From Arthrobacter sp. SLBN-83 (lineage in GTDB: Bacteria; Actinomycetota; Actinomycetes; Actinomycetales; Micrococcaceae), in contig NZ_VFMX01000001.1 in assembly GCF_006715285.1 (NCBI RefSeq), forward strand, positions 4,154,001 through 4,218,000: a DNA stretch of 64,000 nucleotides. Reading direction: 5' to 3'. A model generated the notes under the pieces. The model did not search any database. It worked only from the letters and a program-made list of their open reading frames with translations, and was not told the DNA's origin. A program made the position numbers and the translations under genes. Below, piece after piece: positions 57,099-64,000 of this stretch. Position 1 is the stretch's first letter; each line of letters starts with the position of its first letter.

Positions 57099-58592
57099 AT
57101 GGACTTCTGGCAGCGCTACCGGGCAATCGATGCCCGCGACCCCCGGTTCGACGGCCAGTTCTTCACCGCCGTCCGCAGCACCGGGATCTATTGCCGCCCC
57201 TCCTGCCCCGCACGGACCCCCAAGGCCGCCAATGTGACGTTCTATGAAACGTCCGCAGCGGCACACGAGGCAGGGTACCGGGCGTGCAAGCGCTGCCTGC
57301 CTGAGGCGGTGCCCGGCACCCCCGCCTGGAACGTGCGGCAGGACATTGCGGGCCGGGCGATGCGGCTGATCAACGACGGCGTGATCAACCGGGACGGGGT
57401 GGCAGGCCTTGCCGCCCGGCTGGGGTATTCACCCCGGCAGCTCAATCGGATCCTGGGCCAGGAACTCGGCGCCGGTCCCCTGTCCCTGGCCCGCGCGGCG
57501 AGGGCGCAGACGGCACGCACCCTGCTGGTGTCCACCTCCATGAAGCTCGCCGACGTGGCGTTTGCGGCAGGCTTCAGCAGTGTCAGGCAGTTCAATGAGA
57601 CCATCGCCGAGGTGTTCGCCATGACACCCACTGCCCTGCGTCAAACGTCCCGGCACCCGGCACCCGCCGGCGGCACCACCGCCCTAACGCTGGGCTTGCC
57701 CTTCCGCCCGCCGTTCGACCCGGGCATCTTCTCCTTCCTTGCAGCCCGCGCCATCCCCGGCATCGAGGAGGGGACGCCCGCCTCCTACGCCCGGACCCTG
57801 CGGCTCCCCCACGGCGACGCCAGGTTCCGGGTGGAGTACGACGGCGGCACCCGGGAGCGGCAGTTAACGCTCACCGTCGGCGCGGTGGACCTGCGCGACC
57901 TGCCGGCGCTGCTCAGCCGCGTGCGCAGGCTCTTCGACCTGGACGCCGATCCGGAGGCAATTGATACTGCCCTCGCCGCCGACTCCCGCCTGGCCACCTC
58001 CGTTGCCCAGGCGCCGGGGATGCGGATGCCCGGGGCGCTGGACCCACAGGAACTGCTGGTCCGGGCCATGGTGGGCCAGCAGATCACGGTAGCGGCAGCC
58101 CGGACCGCGCTGACCCAGCTGTCCGCGGCCGGGAGTCCCTCCAGCGCTCCCGGCGAAGGCTTGGACCGGCTGTTCCCTACACCCGCGGAGATCGCGGCGG
58201 CGGAGCATCTGCTCCGCGGTCCCCGGCGCAGGATCGAATCGCTGCTGCATGCCGCGACGGCGATGGCTGAAGGACACTTCGAGTTCGGATACGGCGACGA
58301 CCTGGCCGGCCTGGGCGCGAAACTGCTGCCGTTGCCCGGCGTGGGCCCATGGACGGTGGGGTACGTGGCAATGCGCGTCCTGGGCGCACCGGACATCTTC
58401 CTCGCCAACGACGCCGCGGTCCGGAACGGGATCCGCGCCCTCGATAATGGGAACTACGCCATCGGGGACGGCGCCCTGAGCCTTGACTTCCGCGAGACCA
58501 GCCCGTGGCGTTCCTACGCCACCATGCACCTTTGGCGCGCTGCTGCCCGGCCCGCCCTGACAACCACCGCTCCTGCGAAAGGGATGCCATGA
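57099..58592 (+). CDS. alkA: Ada-AlkA fusion: methyl-phosphotriester sensor/regulator and DNA glycosylase
   Basis: A 497-residue fusion of the adaptive-response regulator and a glycosylase. The N-terminal Ada methyl-acceptor domain has the zinc/methyl-acceptor cysteines Cys32, Cys36, Cys63 and Cys66 (31-66), at the same spacing as E. coli Ada. An AraC-type helix-turn-helix (about 95-185) follows. The AlkA glycosylase occupies the rest, with the helix-hairpin-helix LPLPGVGPWTVGYV and catalytic Asp438 in LANDAAV. ATG 57099 is preceded by AGGA. The stop overlaps the ogt start (ATGA). The protein should sense methyl damage and activate its own operon. Confidence 0.93.
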   Translation: MDFWQRYRAIDARDPRFDGQFFTAVRSTGIYCRPSCPARTPKAANVTFYETSAAAHEAGYRACKRCLPEAVPGTPAWNVRQDIAGRAMRLINDGVINRDGVAGLAARLGYSPRQLNRILGQELGAGPLSLARAARAQTARTLLVSTSMKLADVAFAAGFSSVRQFNETIAEVFAMTPTALRQTSRHPAPAGGTTALTLGLPFRPPFDPGIFSFLAARAIPGIEEGTPASYARTLRLPHGDARFRVEYDGGTRERQLTLTVGAVDLRDLPALLSRVRRLFDLDADPEAIDTALAADSRLATSVAQAPGMRMPGALDPQELLVRAMVGQQITVAAARTALTQLSAAGSPSSAPGEGLDRLFPTPAEIAAAEHLLRGPRRRIESLLHAATAMAEGHFEFGYGDDLAGLGAKLLPLPGVGPWTVGYVAMRVLGAPDIFLANDAAVRNGIRALDNGNYAIGDGALSLDFRETSPWRSYATMHLWRAAARPALTTTAPAKGMP

Positions 58593-59083
58593 AAGCCCAA
58601 CTGCTGCAGCTGTCCACGCCGGACGGCCCATTCACGGTGCTTGCAAGGGACGGCGTGGTCCTTGCCTCGGGTTGGACTGCCGGCCTTGCCGAACTGACCG
58701 GGCAGGTCCATCCCTCCCTCCGCCCCGACACCGTGGAGGTGGTGGCGGACCTCGGAGCCATCTCGTCCGCCGTCGAGGCCTTCTACGCCGGCGACCCCGC
58801 CCCTGCCATGGCCGTCCCTGTGCTTCAGCAGTCGGGCCCGTTCCGCGCCCATGCATGGGACGTCCTGCGCCAGGTCAAGCCGGGTTCACCGGTCACGTAC
58901 ACCGAGTACGCGGCCCTGGCCGGCAACCCGCGCGCCGTGAGGGCTGCGGCCAGCGCGTGCGCGTTCAACGCTGCGGCACTGTTCGTTCCGTGCCACCGGG
59001 TGATCCGGACGGACGGGTCGCTGGGCGGCTTCCGGTGGGGCCTGCGCGTCAAGGAAAGCCTCCTGGCCCGCGAAGCCGCATAG
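58589..59083 (+). CDS. ogt: methylated-DNA--protein-cysteine methyltransferase
   Basis: Repairs O6-methylguanine by suicide transfer. The 164-residue protein has the acceptor motif PCHR with Cys135, inside FVPCHRVI, and the helix VTYTEYAALAGNPRAVRAAASA that enters DNA. It begins in the stop of the Ada-AlkA gene and is followed by a palindrome at 59101. The length and N-terminus suggest a normal Ogt. Confidence 0.94.
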   Translation: MKAQLLQLSTPDGPFTVLARDGVVLASGWTAGLAELTGQVHPSLRPDTVEVVADLGAISSAVEAFYAGDPAPAMAVPVLQQSGPFRAHAWDVLRQVKPGSPVTYTEYAALAGNPRAVRAAASACAFNAAALFVPCHRVIRTDGSLGGFRWGLRVKESLLAREAA

Positions 59084-59100
59084 GCGCTCTCCTCCCACCC

Positions 59101-59159
59101 GCGAGATGCCATTTAACGGCAGTGTTGCGCCGCGGCATTGCCATTAAATGCCATCTCGC
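59101..59159. repeat. imperfect palindrome, copy A (GCGAGATGNCA family)
   Basis: Arms of 21 bp (59101-59121 with 59139-59159) match except for two positions, with a 17-nt loop. It shares the outer GCGAGATG-CA core, an inner GCAGTGT and a T-poor loop with the palindrome at 60520-60582. It also sits between converging genes and can act as a terminator. Confidence 0.85.
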
Positions 59160-59183
59160 GCAGAGGTTTGGGGGCGGGGCGTG

Positions 59184-59921
59184 CTACTTGGGATCCGGCA
59201 TCGCCGACGGCCAGGGCAGCAGGTTGGGAAGGTCGGTGCCGTCCCCGGCGGCCGTGGCACGGAGGCTGTCCAGGGACGGCGTCCGTCCGGCCAGCCAGGC
59301 GGCGATGTCGGTGACCATGCCGCTGACGACGACGGTGCTGGCGCCGGCTCCGAGGGCCAGTGGCGGGAGTGCCACGGGCTGCAGGACCAGCTTGGTTTCG
59401 GCGGGCACGCGGGCGGCCAGGAAGTCGAACAGGTGGGAGCAGAACTCCCGGTTCCAGGTCTCGGGTCCCGTGCCGCTGTCCAGGTCCGCGGTGTGGATGA
59501 CCAGTTCGCGCCAGAGCGCCAGCCCCGCGTCGAAGATCACTCCGTCGCGGAACGCGATATGGGTCCGCCACTCATCCTCGGTCAACGCATCAAAGGCGGC
59601 CAATGCCCGCTGCATGGCCGCAGCGACGTCGTCCCGGTGCTCCTGGAGGCTGTGCCCGGCGGCGAGCTCGATGGCCCGGTTACGGCCGTCCACGCCGCCG
59701 TCGTAAAGCTCCACGGTCTCACCGTGCCGGCCGTACTCCACTTGGCGGGCCAACGCATTGCAGATACCGGTGATGTGGGCCAGCAGGTGTCCGCGGCTCC
59801 AGCCGGGAAGGGTGGACGGAGCGCGTTCGCCGCCGTCGGGGATGCGGTCCATGGTGGCGGTCAGCGCCGTGGCGGCCTTGTGCAGCTCAGCCAGCAGGCC
59901 GGCAGGAGAAGGAGAGGTCAT
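59184..59921 (-). CDS. maleylpyruvate isomerase family, mycothiol-dependent enzyme-like protein
   Basis: A 245-residue member of the DinB-like mycothiol maleylpyruvate isomerase superfamily. The N-terminal four-helix part has GWSRGHLLAHITG (metal His) and the RELVIHTADL segment; the remainder is an SCP2-like domain (TKLVLQPVALPPLALGAGASTVVVSGMV). The presence of this family agrees with a mycothiol-making actinobacterium. Reaction is unknown for this member. Confidence 0.82.
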   Translation of the reverse strand: MTSPSPAGLLAELHKAATALTATMDRIPDGGERAPSTLPGWSRGHLLAHITGICNALARQVEYGRHGETVELYDGGVDGRNRAIELAAGHSLQEHRDDVAAAMQRALAAFDALTEDEWRTHIAFRDGVIFDAGLALWRELVIHTADLDSGTGPETWNREFCSHLFDFLAARVPAETKLVLQPVALPPLALGAGASTVVVSGMVTDIAAWLAGRTPSLDSLRATAAGDGTDLPNLLPWPSAMPDPK

Positions 59922-59942
59922 GCGGCCAGACTAGCGGAGGGA

Positions 59943-60491
59943 TCAGCCGAGCGCCTGTCCGTCTGGGCCGACACGGTGGCGAACGTGTTGGCCGTCGTTA
60001 CTGGCCTGCCAGAACTCGATCTCGGTGGGCTGCAGGGCGTACAGCTGCCAGTGCGGGTTGTCGCTGCCATCAGCCCTGGGACGCTCATGCCAATCGACGG
60101 CGGATGCTTCGGCAGAGAGTTCGGACACGGGGCCAACCACGCGGACCTGGCGACCCAGGCCGGGCCAATAGAAGTTCATCGCGGCCCTTGGCGACTCCGC
60201 CAGTTCCCGGCCCTTCCGGGAGGTGCGGGACGTGGCGAAGTGCCACCCGTCGTCGTCAATGTTTTTCAGGATCAGCATCCGTGAGGACGGCTGGGGGCCG
60301 CTGTCGGCGCCTCCCCCGACCGTGGCCAGGCTGAAAGCGTGCGGTTGCCGCTCCCCCGAATCCAGCGCCTCGTCCAGCCACTGTTTGAAAAGCAGGGCCG
60401 GGTCCTGCGGGGCGCTGTCCGGATCGAAGCCGGGCAGATCGGATGGGAAGTCGGGCAGGGTGCGAAGGAACTTGCGGAAGGTTTCGCTCAT
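59943..60491 (-). CDS. pyridoxamine 5'-phosphate oxidase-like flavoprotein
   Basis: A 182-residue PNPOx-like FMN protein. The family strands RMLILKNIDDDGWHFATSRTSRKGRELAESPRAAMNFYWPGLGRQVRVVGPV contain the FMN-binding region, and the C-terminus ends with EIEFWQASNDGQHVRHRV. This resembles PdxH and the phenazine-type PhzG enzymes, but the canonical PdxH C-terminal dimer motif RLHDR is replaced by DGQHVRHR, so activity on pyridoxamine phosphate is uncertain. It ends 21 nt before the isomerase-like gene starts, so both are likely one unit, between the two palindromes. Confidence 0.75.
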   Translation of the reverse strand: MSETFRKFLRTLPDFPSDLPGFDPDSAPQDPALLFKQWLDEALDSGERQPHAFSLATVGGGADSGPQPSSRMLILKNIDDDGWHFATSRTSRKGRELAESPRAAMNFYWPGLGRQVRVVGPVSELSAEASAVDWHERPRADGSDNPHWQLYALQPTEIEFWQASNDGQHVRHRVGPDGQALG

Positions 60492-60519
60492 TGCCCCAGC
60501 CTAGCCGCCCCATTAAACG

Positions 60520-60582
60520 CCGCGAGATGGCACTTCGCAGCAGTGTGGATGAAAAATACTGCCGCGAAGTGCCATCTCGCGG
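60520..60582. repeat. imperfect palindrome, copy B (GCGAGATGGCA family)
   Basis: Arms of 25 bp (60520-60544 with 60558-60582) with one mismatch and a 13-nt A-rich loop. It shares GCGAGATGGCA outer and GCAGTGT inner words with 59101-59159. It lies 6 nt past the argH stop on the same strand. Confidence 0.88.
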
Positions 60583-60587
60583 GGGAC

Positions 60588-62015
60588 TTACTTGGCGTAC
60601 TCCCGCACGCCGGCCAGCTCGGCTTCCAGCGCAGCCAGTTGGCGTTCGACGGCGGCCGGTGCCGTGCCGCCCTGGGAGTTGCGGCTGTTGAGTGACCCCT
60701 CCGTGGAGAGGACGGTGCGGACCTCCGGGGTCAGGTGCCCGGAGATGGCGGCGTACTCTTCATCCGTGAGGTCCCACAGCTCCACACCGCGCGACTCCGC
60801 CTGCTTGACGGCGGCGCCGGACAGCTCGTGCGCCTCGCGGAACGGCACGCCCTGGCGGACCAGCCATTCGGCGATGTCCGTGGCCAGCGCGAAGCCCTGG
60901 GGAGCCAGCGATTCCATCCGCTCCGTGTTGAACTTCAGCGTGGCGATCATGCCGGACACGGCCGGGAGAAGCAGCTCCAGGGTGTCCGCGGCGTCGAACA
61001 CCGGCTCCTTGTCCTCCTGCAGGTCGCGGTTGTACGCGAGCGGCAGGCCCTTGAGCGTTGCCAGCAGGCCGGTTAGGTTGCCGATCAGGCGCCCCGCCTT
61101 GCCGCGGGCCAGTTCCGCCACGTCCGGGTTCTTCTTCTGCGGCATGATCGAGGACCCCGTGGAGTACGAATCGTCGAGCGTCACGAAGGAGAACTCCTTG
61201 GTGGCCCAGAAGATGACTTCCTCGGAGATGCGGGACAGATCCACGCCGATCATGGAGCAAACCCACGCGAACTCGGCGAAGACGTCGCGCGAGGCGGTGC
61301 CGTCGATCGAGTTGTGCACGGCGGAGTAGAACCCCAGGTCCGCAGCCACCGCTTCCGGATCGAGTCCCAGCGAGGACCCGGCCAGCGCGCCGGAGCCGTA
61401 GGGCGAAACGCCCGCCCGCTTGTCCCAGTCCTGGAGCCGCTGCACGTCGCGCAGCAGGGCCCAGGCGTGGGCCAGCAGGTGGTGGCTGAGCAGGACGGGC
61501 TGCGCGTGCTGCAGGTGGGTGCGGCCCGGCATGGCCACGCCGTGGTGGGCCCTGGCCTGTTCAACCAGCGCGTCCACCGTCGCCAGCACTCCGCGCGCGA
61601 TGATCCGGGCATGGTCACGCAGGAACATCCGGCCCAGGGTTGCCACCTGGTCGTTCCGGGACCGGCCGGCGCGGAGCTTGCCGCCCAGCTGGGCACCGGC
61701 ACGCTCGATCAGTCCGCGCTCCAGCGAACCGTGCACGTCCTCGTCCGACTCGGCCGGGAGGTACGCGCCGGAGGCCACGTCCTCGTCCAGCTGCGTCAGC
61801 GCGGCGAGCATGCCTTCCAGTTCGGCATCGTTCAACAGCCCGGCCTTGTGCAGCACGCGCGCGTGCGCCTTGGACCCGGCGATGTCGTACCGTGCCAGCC
61901 GCCAGTCGAAGTGCGTGGACTTGCTCAGCGCCGCGAGGGCGTCTGCGGGGCCGCCGGCGAACCGGCCGCCCCACAGCGCACCTGCGTTGGTCGCCTCAGT
62001 CTTCTGCTCAGCCAC
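60588..62015 (-). CDS. argH: argininosuccinate lyase
   Basis: Splits argininosuccinate to arginine and fumarate, the last step of arginine synthesis. The 475-residue protein has the lyase signature GSSIMPQKKNPD, the NDQVATLGRMFLRD segment and the PGRTHLQHAQP motif. GTG 62015 has GGAAGTAG about 8 nt upstream. It starts 5 nt after the argG stop. Confidence 0.94.
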   Translation of the reverse strand: MAEQKTEATNAGALWGGRFAGGPADALAALSKSTHFDWRLARYDIAGSKAHARVLHKAGLLNDAELEGMLAALTQLDEDVASGAYLPAESDEDVHGSLERGLIERAGAQLGGKLRAGRSRNDQVATLGRMFLRDHARIIARGVLATVDALVEQARAHHGVAMPGRTHLQHAQPVLLSHHLLAHAWALLRDVQRLQDWDKRAGVSPYGSGALAGSSLGLDPEAVAADLGFYSAVHNSIDGTASRDVFAEFAWVCSMIGVDLSRISEEVIFWATKEFSFVTLDDSYSTGSSIMPQKKNPDVAELARGKAGRLIGNLTGLLATLKGLPLAYNRDLQEDKEPVFDAADTLELLLPAVSGMIATLKFNTERMESLAPQGFALATDIAEWLVRQGVPFREAHELSGAAVKQAESRGVELWDLTDEEYAAISGHLTPEVRTVLSTEGSLNSRNSQGGTAPAAVERQLAALEAELAGVREYAK

Positions 62016-62020
62016 AGAGG

Positions 62021-63226
62021 CTACTTCCCTGCGACCCGGATGTCGCGGCCGGAGGCAACCTTGGCGGACATGCCCCACAGCTCGATGAAGCCCTTGGCCT
62101 GGGACTGGTCGAAGGTGTCACCGGTGTCGTAGGTGGCCAGGGAGAAGTCGTACAGCGAGGTGTCGGAGCGGCGGCCGTTGACGATGGCCTGGCCACCGTG
62201 CAGGGTCATGCGGATGTCGCCGGAGACGTACTTCTGGGTGTCCTCGATGAAGGCGTCCAGCGAGCGCTTCAGCGGGGAGAACCACTGGCCGTCGTAGACC
62301 AGTTCGGCCCAGCGCTGGCCAACGGTGGCCTTGAAGCGGGCCTGCTCGCGCTCGACGGTGATGTCCTCGAGGTGCTTGTGCGCGGTGATCAGCGCCATGG
62401 CGCCCGGAGCCTCGTAGATTTCGCGGGACTTGATGCCCACCAGGCGGTCCTCCACGACGTCGATGCGGCCGACGCCCTGTGCACCGGCGCGGCGGTTCAG
62501 TTCCTTGATGGCCTGCAGCGCGGTGACCTTGACGCCGTCGATCGCGACCGGCACGCCGGCTTCGAAGGAGATGGTGACCTCATCCGGTGCCGGCGGGAAC
62601 TCTGGAGTGGCGGTGTAGTCGTAGATGTCCTTGGTGGGGGCGTTCCAGATGTCCTCGAGGTAGCCGGTTTCCACGGCGCGGCCCCAGACGTTCTGGTCGA
62701 TGGAGTACGGGTTCTTCTTGGTGGTCTCGATGGGCAGTCCCTTTTCCTCGGCGAAGGCGATGGCCTTGTCGCGGGTCAGGGCGAGGTCGCGGACCGGTGC
62801 GATGCACTTCAGGTCCGGGCCCAGGGTCTGGATGCCCACTTCGAAGCGGACCTGGTCGTTGCCCTTGCCGGTGCAGCCGTGGGCCACGGTGGTGGCGCCG
62901 AATTCACGGGCAGCCTTCACCAGGTGCTTGACGATGACCGGGCGGGAGATGGCGGAAACCAGCGGGTAGTGGCCTTGGTAGAGGGCGTTGGCCTTCAGGG
63001 TGGGCACGCAGTATTCGTTGGCGAACTCGTCCGATGCGTCGGCCACGTACGCCTCCACGGCGCCGCAGCCCAGGGCGCGCTGGCGGATGGTTTCCAGCGA
63101 TTCGCCGCCCTGTCCGACGTCGACCGCCACGGCGATGACCTCGGCACCGGTGGCTTCACCGATCCAGCCGATGGCGACGGACGTGTCCAGGCCGCCGGAG
63201 TAGGCCAGCACAATGCGTTCAGTCAC
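62021..63226 (-). CDS. argG: argininosuccinate synthase
   Basis: Joins citrulline and aspartate with ATP. The 401-residue protein has the PP-loop AYSGGLDTSVA, the GCTGKGNDQVRFE segment and SIDQNVWGR, all family signatures. GTG 63226 is preceded by AAGGAG at good spacing. It is preceded by the repressor argR with 45 nt between. Confidence 0.95.
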   Translation of the reverse strand: MTERIVLAYSGGLDTSVAIGWIGEATGAEVIAVAVDVGQGGESLETIRQRALGCGAVEAYVADASDEFANEYCVPTLKANALYQGHYPLVSAISRPVIVKHLVKAAREFGATTVAHGCTGKGNDQVRFEVGIQTLGPDLKCIAPVRDLALTRDKAIAFAEEKGLPIETTKKNPYSIDQNVWGRAVETGYLEDIWNAPTKDIYDYTATPEFPPAPDEVTISFEAGVPVAIDGVKVTALQAIKELNRRAGAQGVGRIDVVEDRLVGIKSREIYEAPGAMALITAHKHLEDITVEREQARFKATVGQRWAELVYDGQWFSPLKRSLDAFIEDTQKYVSGDIRMTLHGGQAIVNGRRSDTSLYDFSLATYDTGDTFDQSQAKGFIELWGMSAKVASGRDIRVAGK

Positions 63227-63271
63227 TTTAAATGCTCCTTGTTGGGGTTTGGTTGTTCTTTGTCTTCAAGC

Positions 63272-63802
63272 TTATTGCCCGGCTTCCTCAGCCATTTGCA
63301 GGAAACGGGCAGCGAGGTCCTGGCCGCCCAGCGGGTCGCGGGAGACCAGCAGTACGGTATCGTCGCCGGCGATGGTGCCCAGGATGGACGGCATCACCGA
63401 GTGGTCGATGGCCAGGGCCAGGAAGTTGGCGGCACCCGGCGGGGTCCGCAGCACGGCTATGTTGCCGGAGGCCTCCGCAGTGACCAGCAGTTCGCTGCAG
63501 AGCCGGGCCAGCCTGGCGTCCAGGATTTCCTGGGTCACGCCGCTCTTGGCTCCGCGCTCACCGCCTTCGCCGGGGACCGCGTACACCAGCACGCCTTCCT
63601 TCCCGCGGACCCGGACGGCGCCGAGTTCCACGAGGTCGCGGGAGAGCGTGGCTTGGGTGACCTGCACGCCGTCGTCCGCCAGCAACGCAGCGAGCTCCGC
63701 CTGCGAACGCACGGACTGCCCGGTGAGGATGGCGGTAATGCGAGCCTGCCTGGCGGTCTTGGTGGCCGGGCTGGTGCCCGGGGAGGACGGTTGGGCGGAC
63801 AC
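63272..63802 (-). CDS. argR: arginine repressor
   Basis: A 176-residue hexameric ArgR that uses arginine as corepressor. The winged helix (SQAELAALLADDGVQVTQATLSRDLVELGAV) is at about 34-65, and the arginine-binding C-terminal domain has the SVMPSILGTIAGDDTVLLV segment with a GD pair. The GTG start overlaps the argF stop by one base (TAGTG), so it is part of the arg operon it controls. Confidence 0.94.
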   Translation of the reverse strand: MSAQPSSPGTSPATKTARQARITAILTGQSVRSQAELAALLADDGVQVTQATLSRDLVELGAVRVRGKEGVLVYAVPGEGGERGAKSGVTQEILDARLARLCSELLVTAEASGNIAVLRTPPGAANFLALAIDHSVMPSILGTIAGDDTVLLVSRDPLGGQDLAARFLQMAEEAGQ

Positions 63803-64000
63803 TAGAACGTGCTTTCCCCGGTGCCTTTAACCGGAGAAAGGCCGTCGACAATTGCCAGGCCCGAACGGTGCATCAGCCAGGCCATCAATGCCTTCTGGGC
63901 GTGGAGCCGGTTTTCCGCCTCGTCCCAGACGATGGACTGCGGGCCGTCGATGACATCGGCGGAAATTTCGTAGCCGCGGTAGGCGGGCAGGCAGTGAAGC
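63802..64000 (-). CDS. argF: ornithine carbamoyltransferase, N-terminal part beyond window
   Basis: The translated minus strand shows the C-terminal 65 residues, starting LHCLPAYRGYEISADVIDGPQSIVWDEAENRLHAQKALMAWL. HCLPA is the family's ornithine-binding motif. The gene continues past the right edge. It is upstream of argR as in actinobacterial argCJBDFRGH operons. Confidence 0.93.
   Translation of the reverse strand, partial: LHCLPAYRGYEISADVIDGPQSIVWDEAENRLHAQKALMAWLMHRSGLAIVDGLSPVKGTGESTF

Overview
The window is about 64 kb of high-GC chromosomal DNA from an actinobacterium, most likely Arthrobacter sensu lato (Pseudarthrobacter/Arthrobacter, family Micrococcaceae). The grounds are gene content, protein wording, codon use, mycothiol- and mycobacterial-type gene neighbourhoods, and an rRNA operon whose 16S-23S spacer has no tRNA. 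No transposase, phage module, CRISPR array or integrated element is visible.

Region 1 (1-9,440): lipid and central metabolism. A 3'-truncated PlsC acyltransferase is divergent from two tandem paralogous alpha/beta hydrolases and a small membrane protein. A ROK glucokinase, a long-chain acyl-CoA synthetase and a full-length pyruvate carboxylase follow; the last two converge on a strong bidirectional terminator. Region 2 (9,440-14,783): an orphan ParA and then a block with the same order as Mycobacterium tuberculosis Rv1830-Rv1826: MerR regulator, DUF151 nuclease, second MerR regulator (FtsR type), GarA FHA protein, GcvH. An Fpg/Nei glycosylase is divergent from gcvH. Region 3 (14,784-16,908): a secreted protein with six LGFP repeats, three almost identical at the DNA level, fused to a NodB-type polysaccharide deacetylase, then tRNA-Pro(GGG).

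Region 4 (17,045-24,857) reads right to left as parA-scpA-scpB-rluB-tyrA-cmk-plsC-der. It covers chromosome segregation, ribosome maturation and tyrosine/nucleotide/lipid metabolism, with several stop/start overlaps that suggest translational coupling. Region 5 (25,088-35,336) is a metabolic island: dctA divergent from a DcuS/DcuR-like two-component system, and a 2-methylcitrate (propionate) cluster in which prpE is divergent from gntR-prpD-prpB-prpC, with TGTATACA operator candidates between. It lies between xerD and parA, which are close neighbours in the conserved actinobacterial layout.

Region 6 (35,419-46,199) continues that layout, reading TPR protein - HAD phosphatase - small protein - tlyA - nadK - recN - pyrG - Nudix - xerD - Nudix on the minus strand. 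Region 7 (46,642-52,437) is one complete rRNA operon on the minus strand (16S-23S-5S) with promoter candidate, processing stems and terminator. Region 8 (52,653-64,000) holds tyrS, a HelD-type RNA polymerase-recycling helicase, an alkylation-repair group (mpg, ada-alkA fusion, ogt), a mycothiol-dependent isomerase-like protein and a PNPOx-like flavoprotein bracketed by two related palindromes, and the arginine genes argH-argG-argR-argF (argF cut by the window edge).

Most of the window is ordinary core genome. The least explained items are the homogenised LGFP-deacetylase gene with its altered zinc ligand, two related long palindromes at about 59.1 and 60.5 kb, a 32-bp tandem repeat upstream of the TPR gene, and the Arg/Asp/Gly-rich repeat tail of that TPR protein. 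I saw no clear evidence of a wholly new multigene system.
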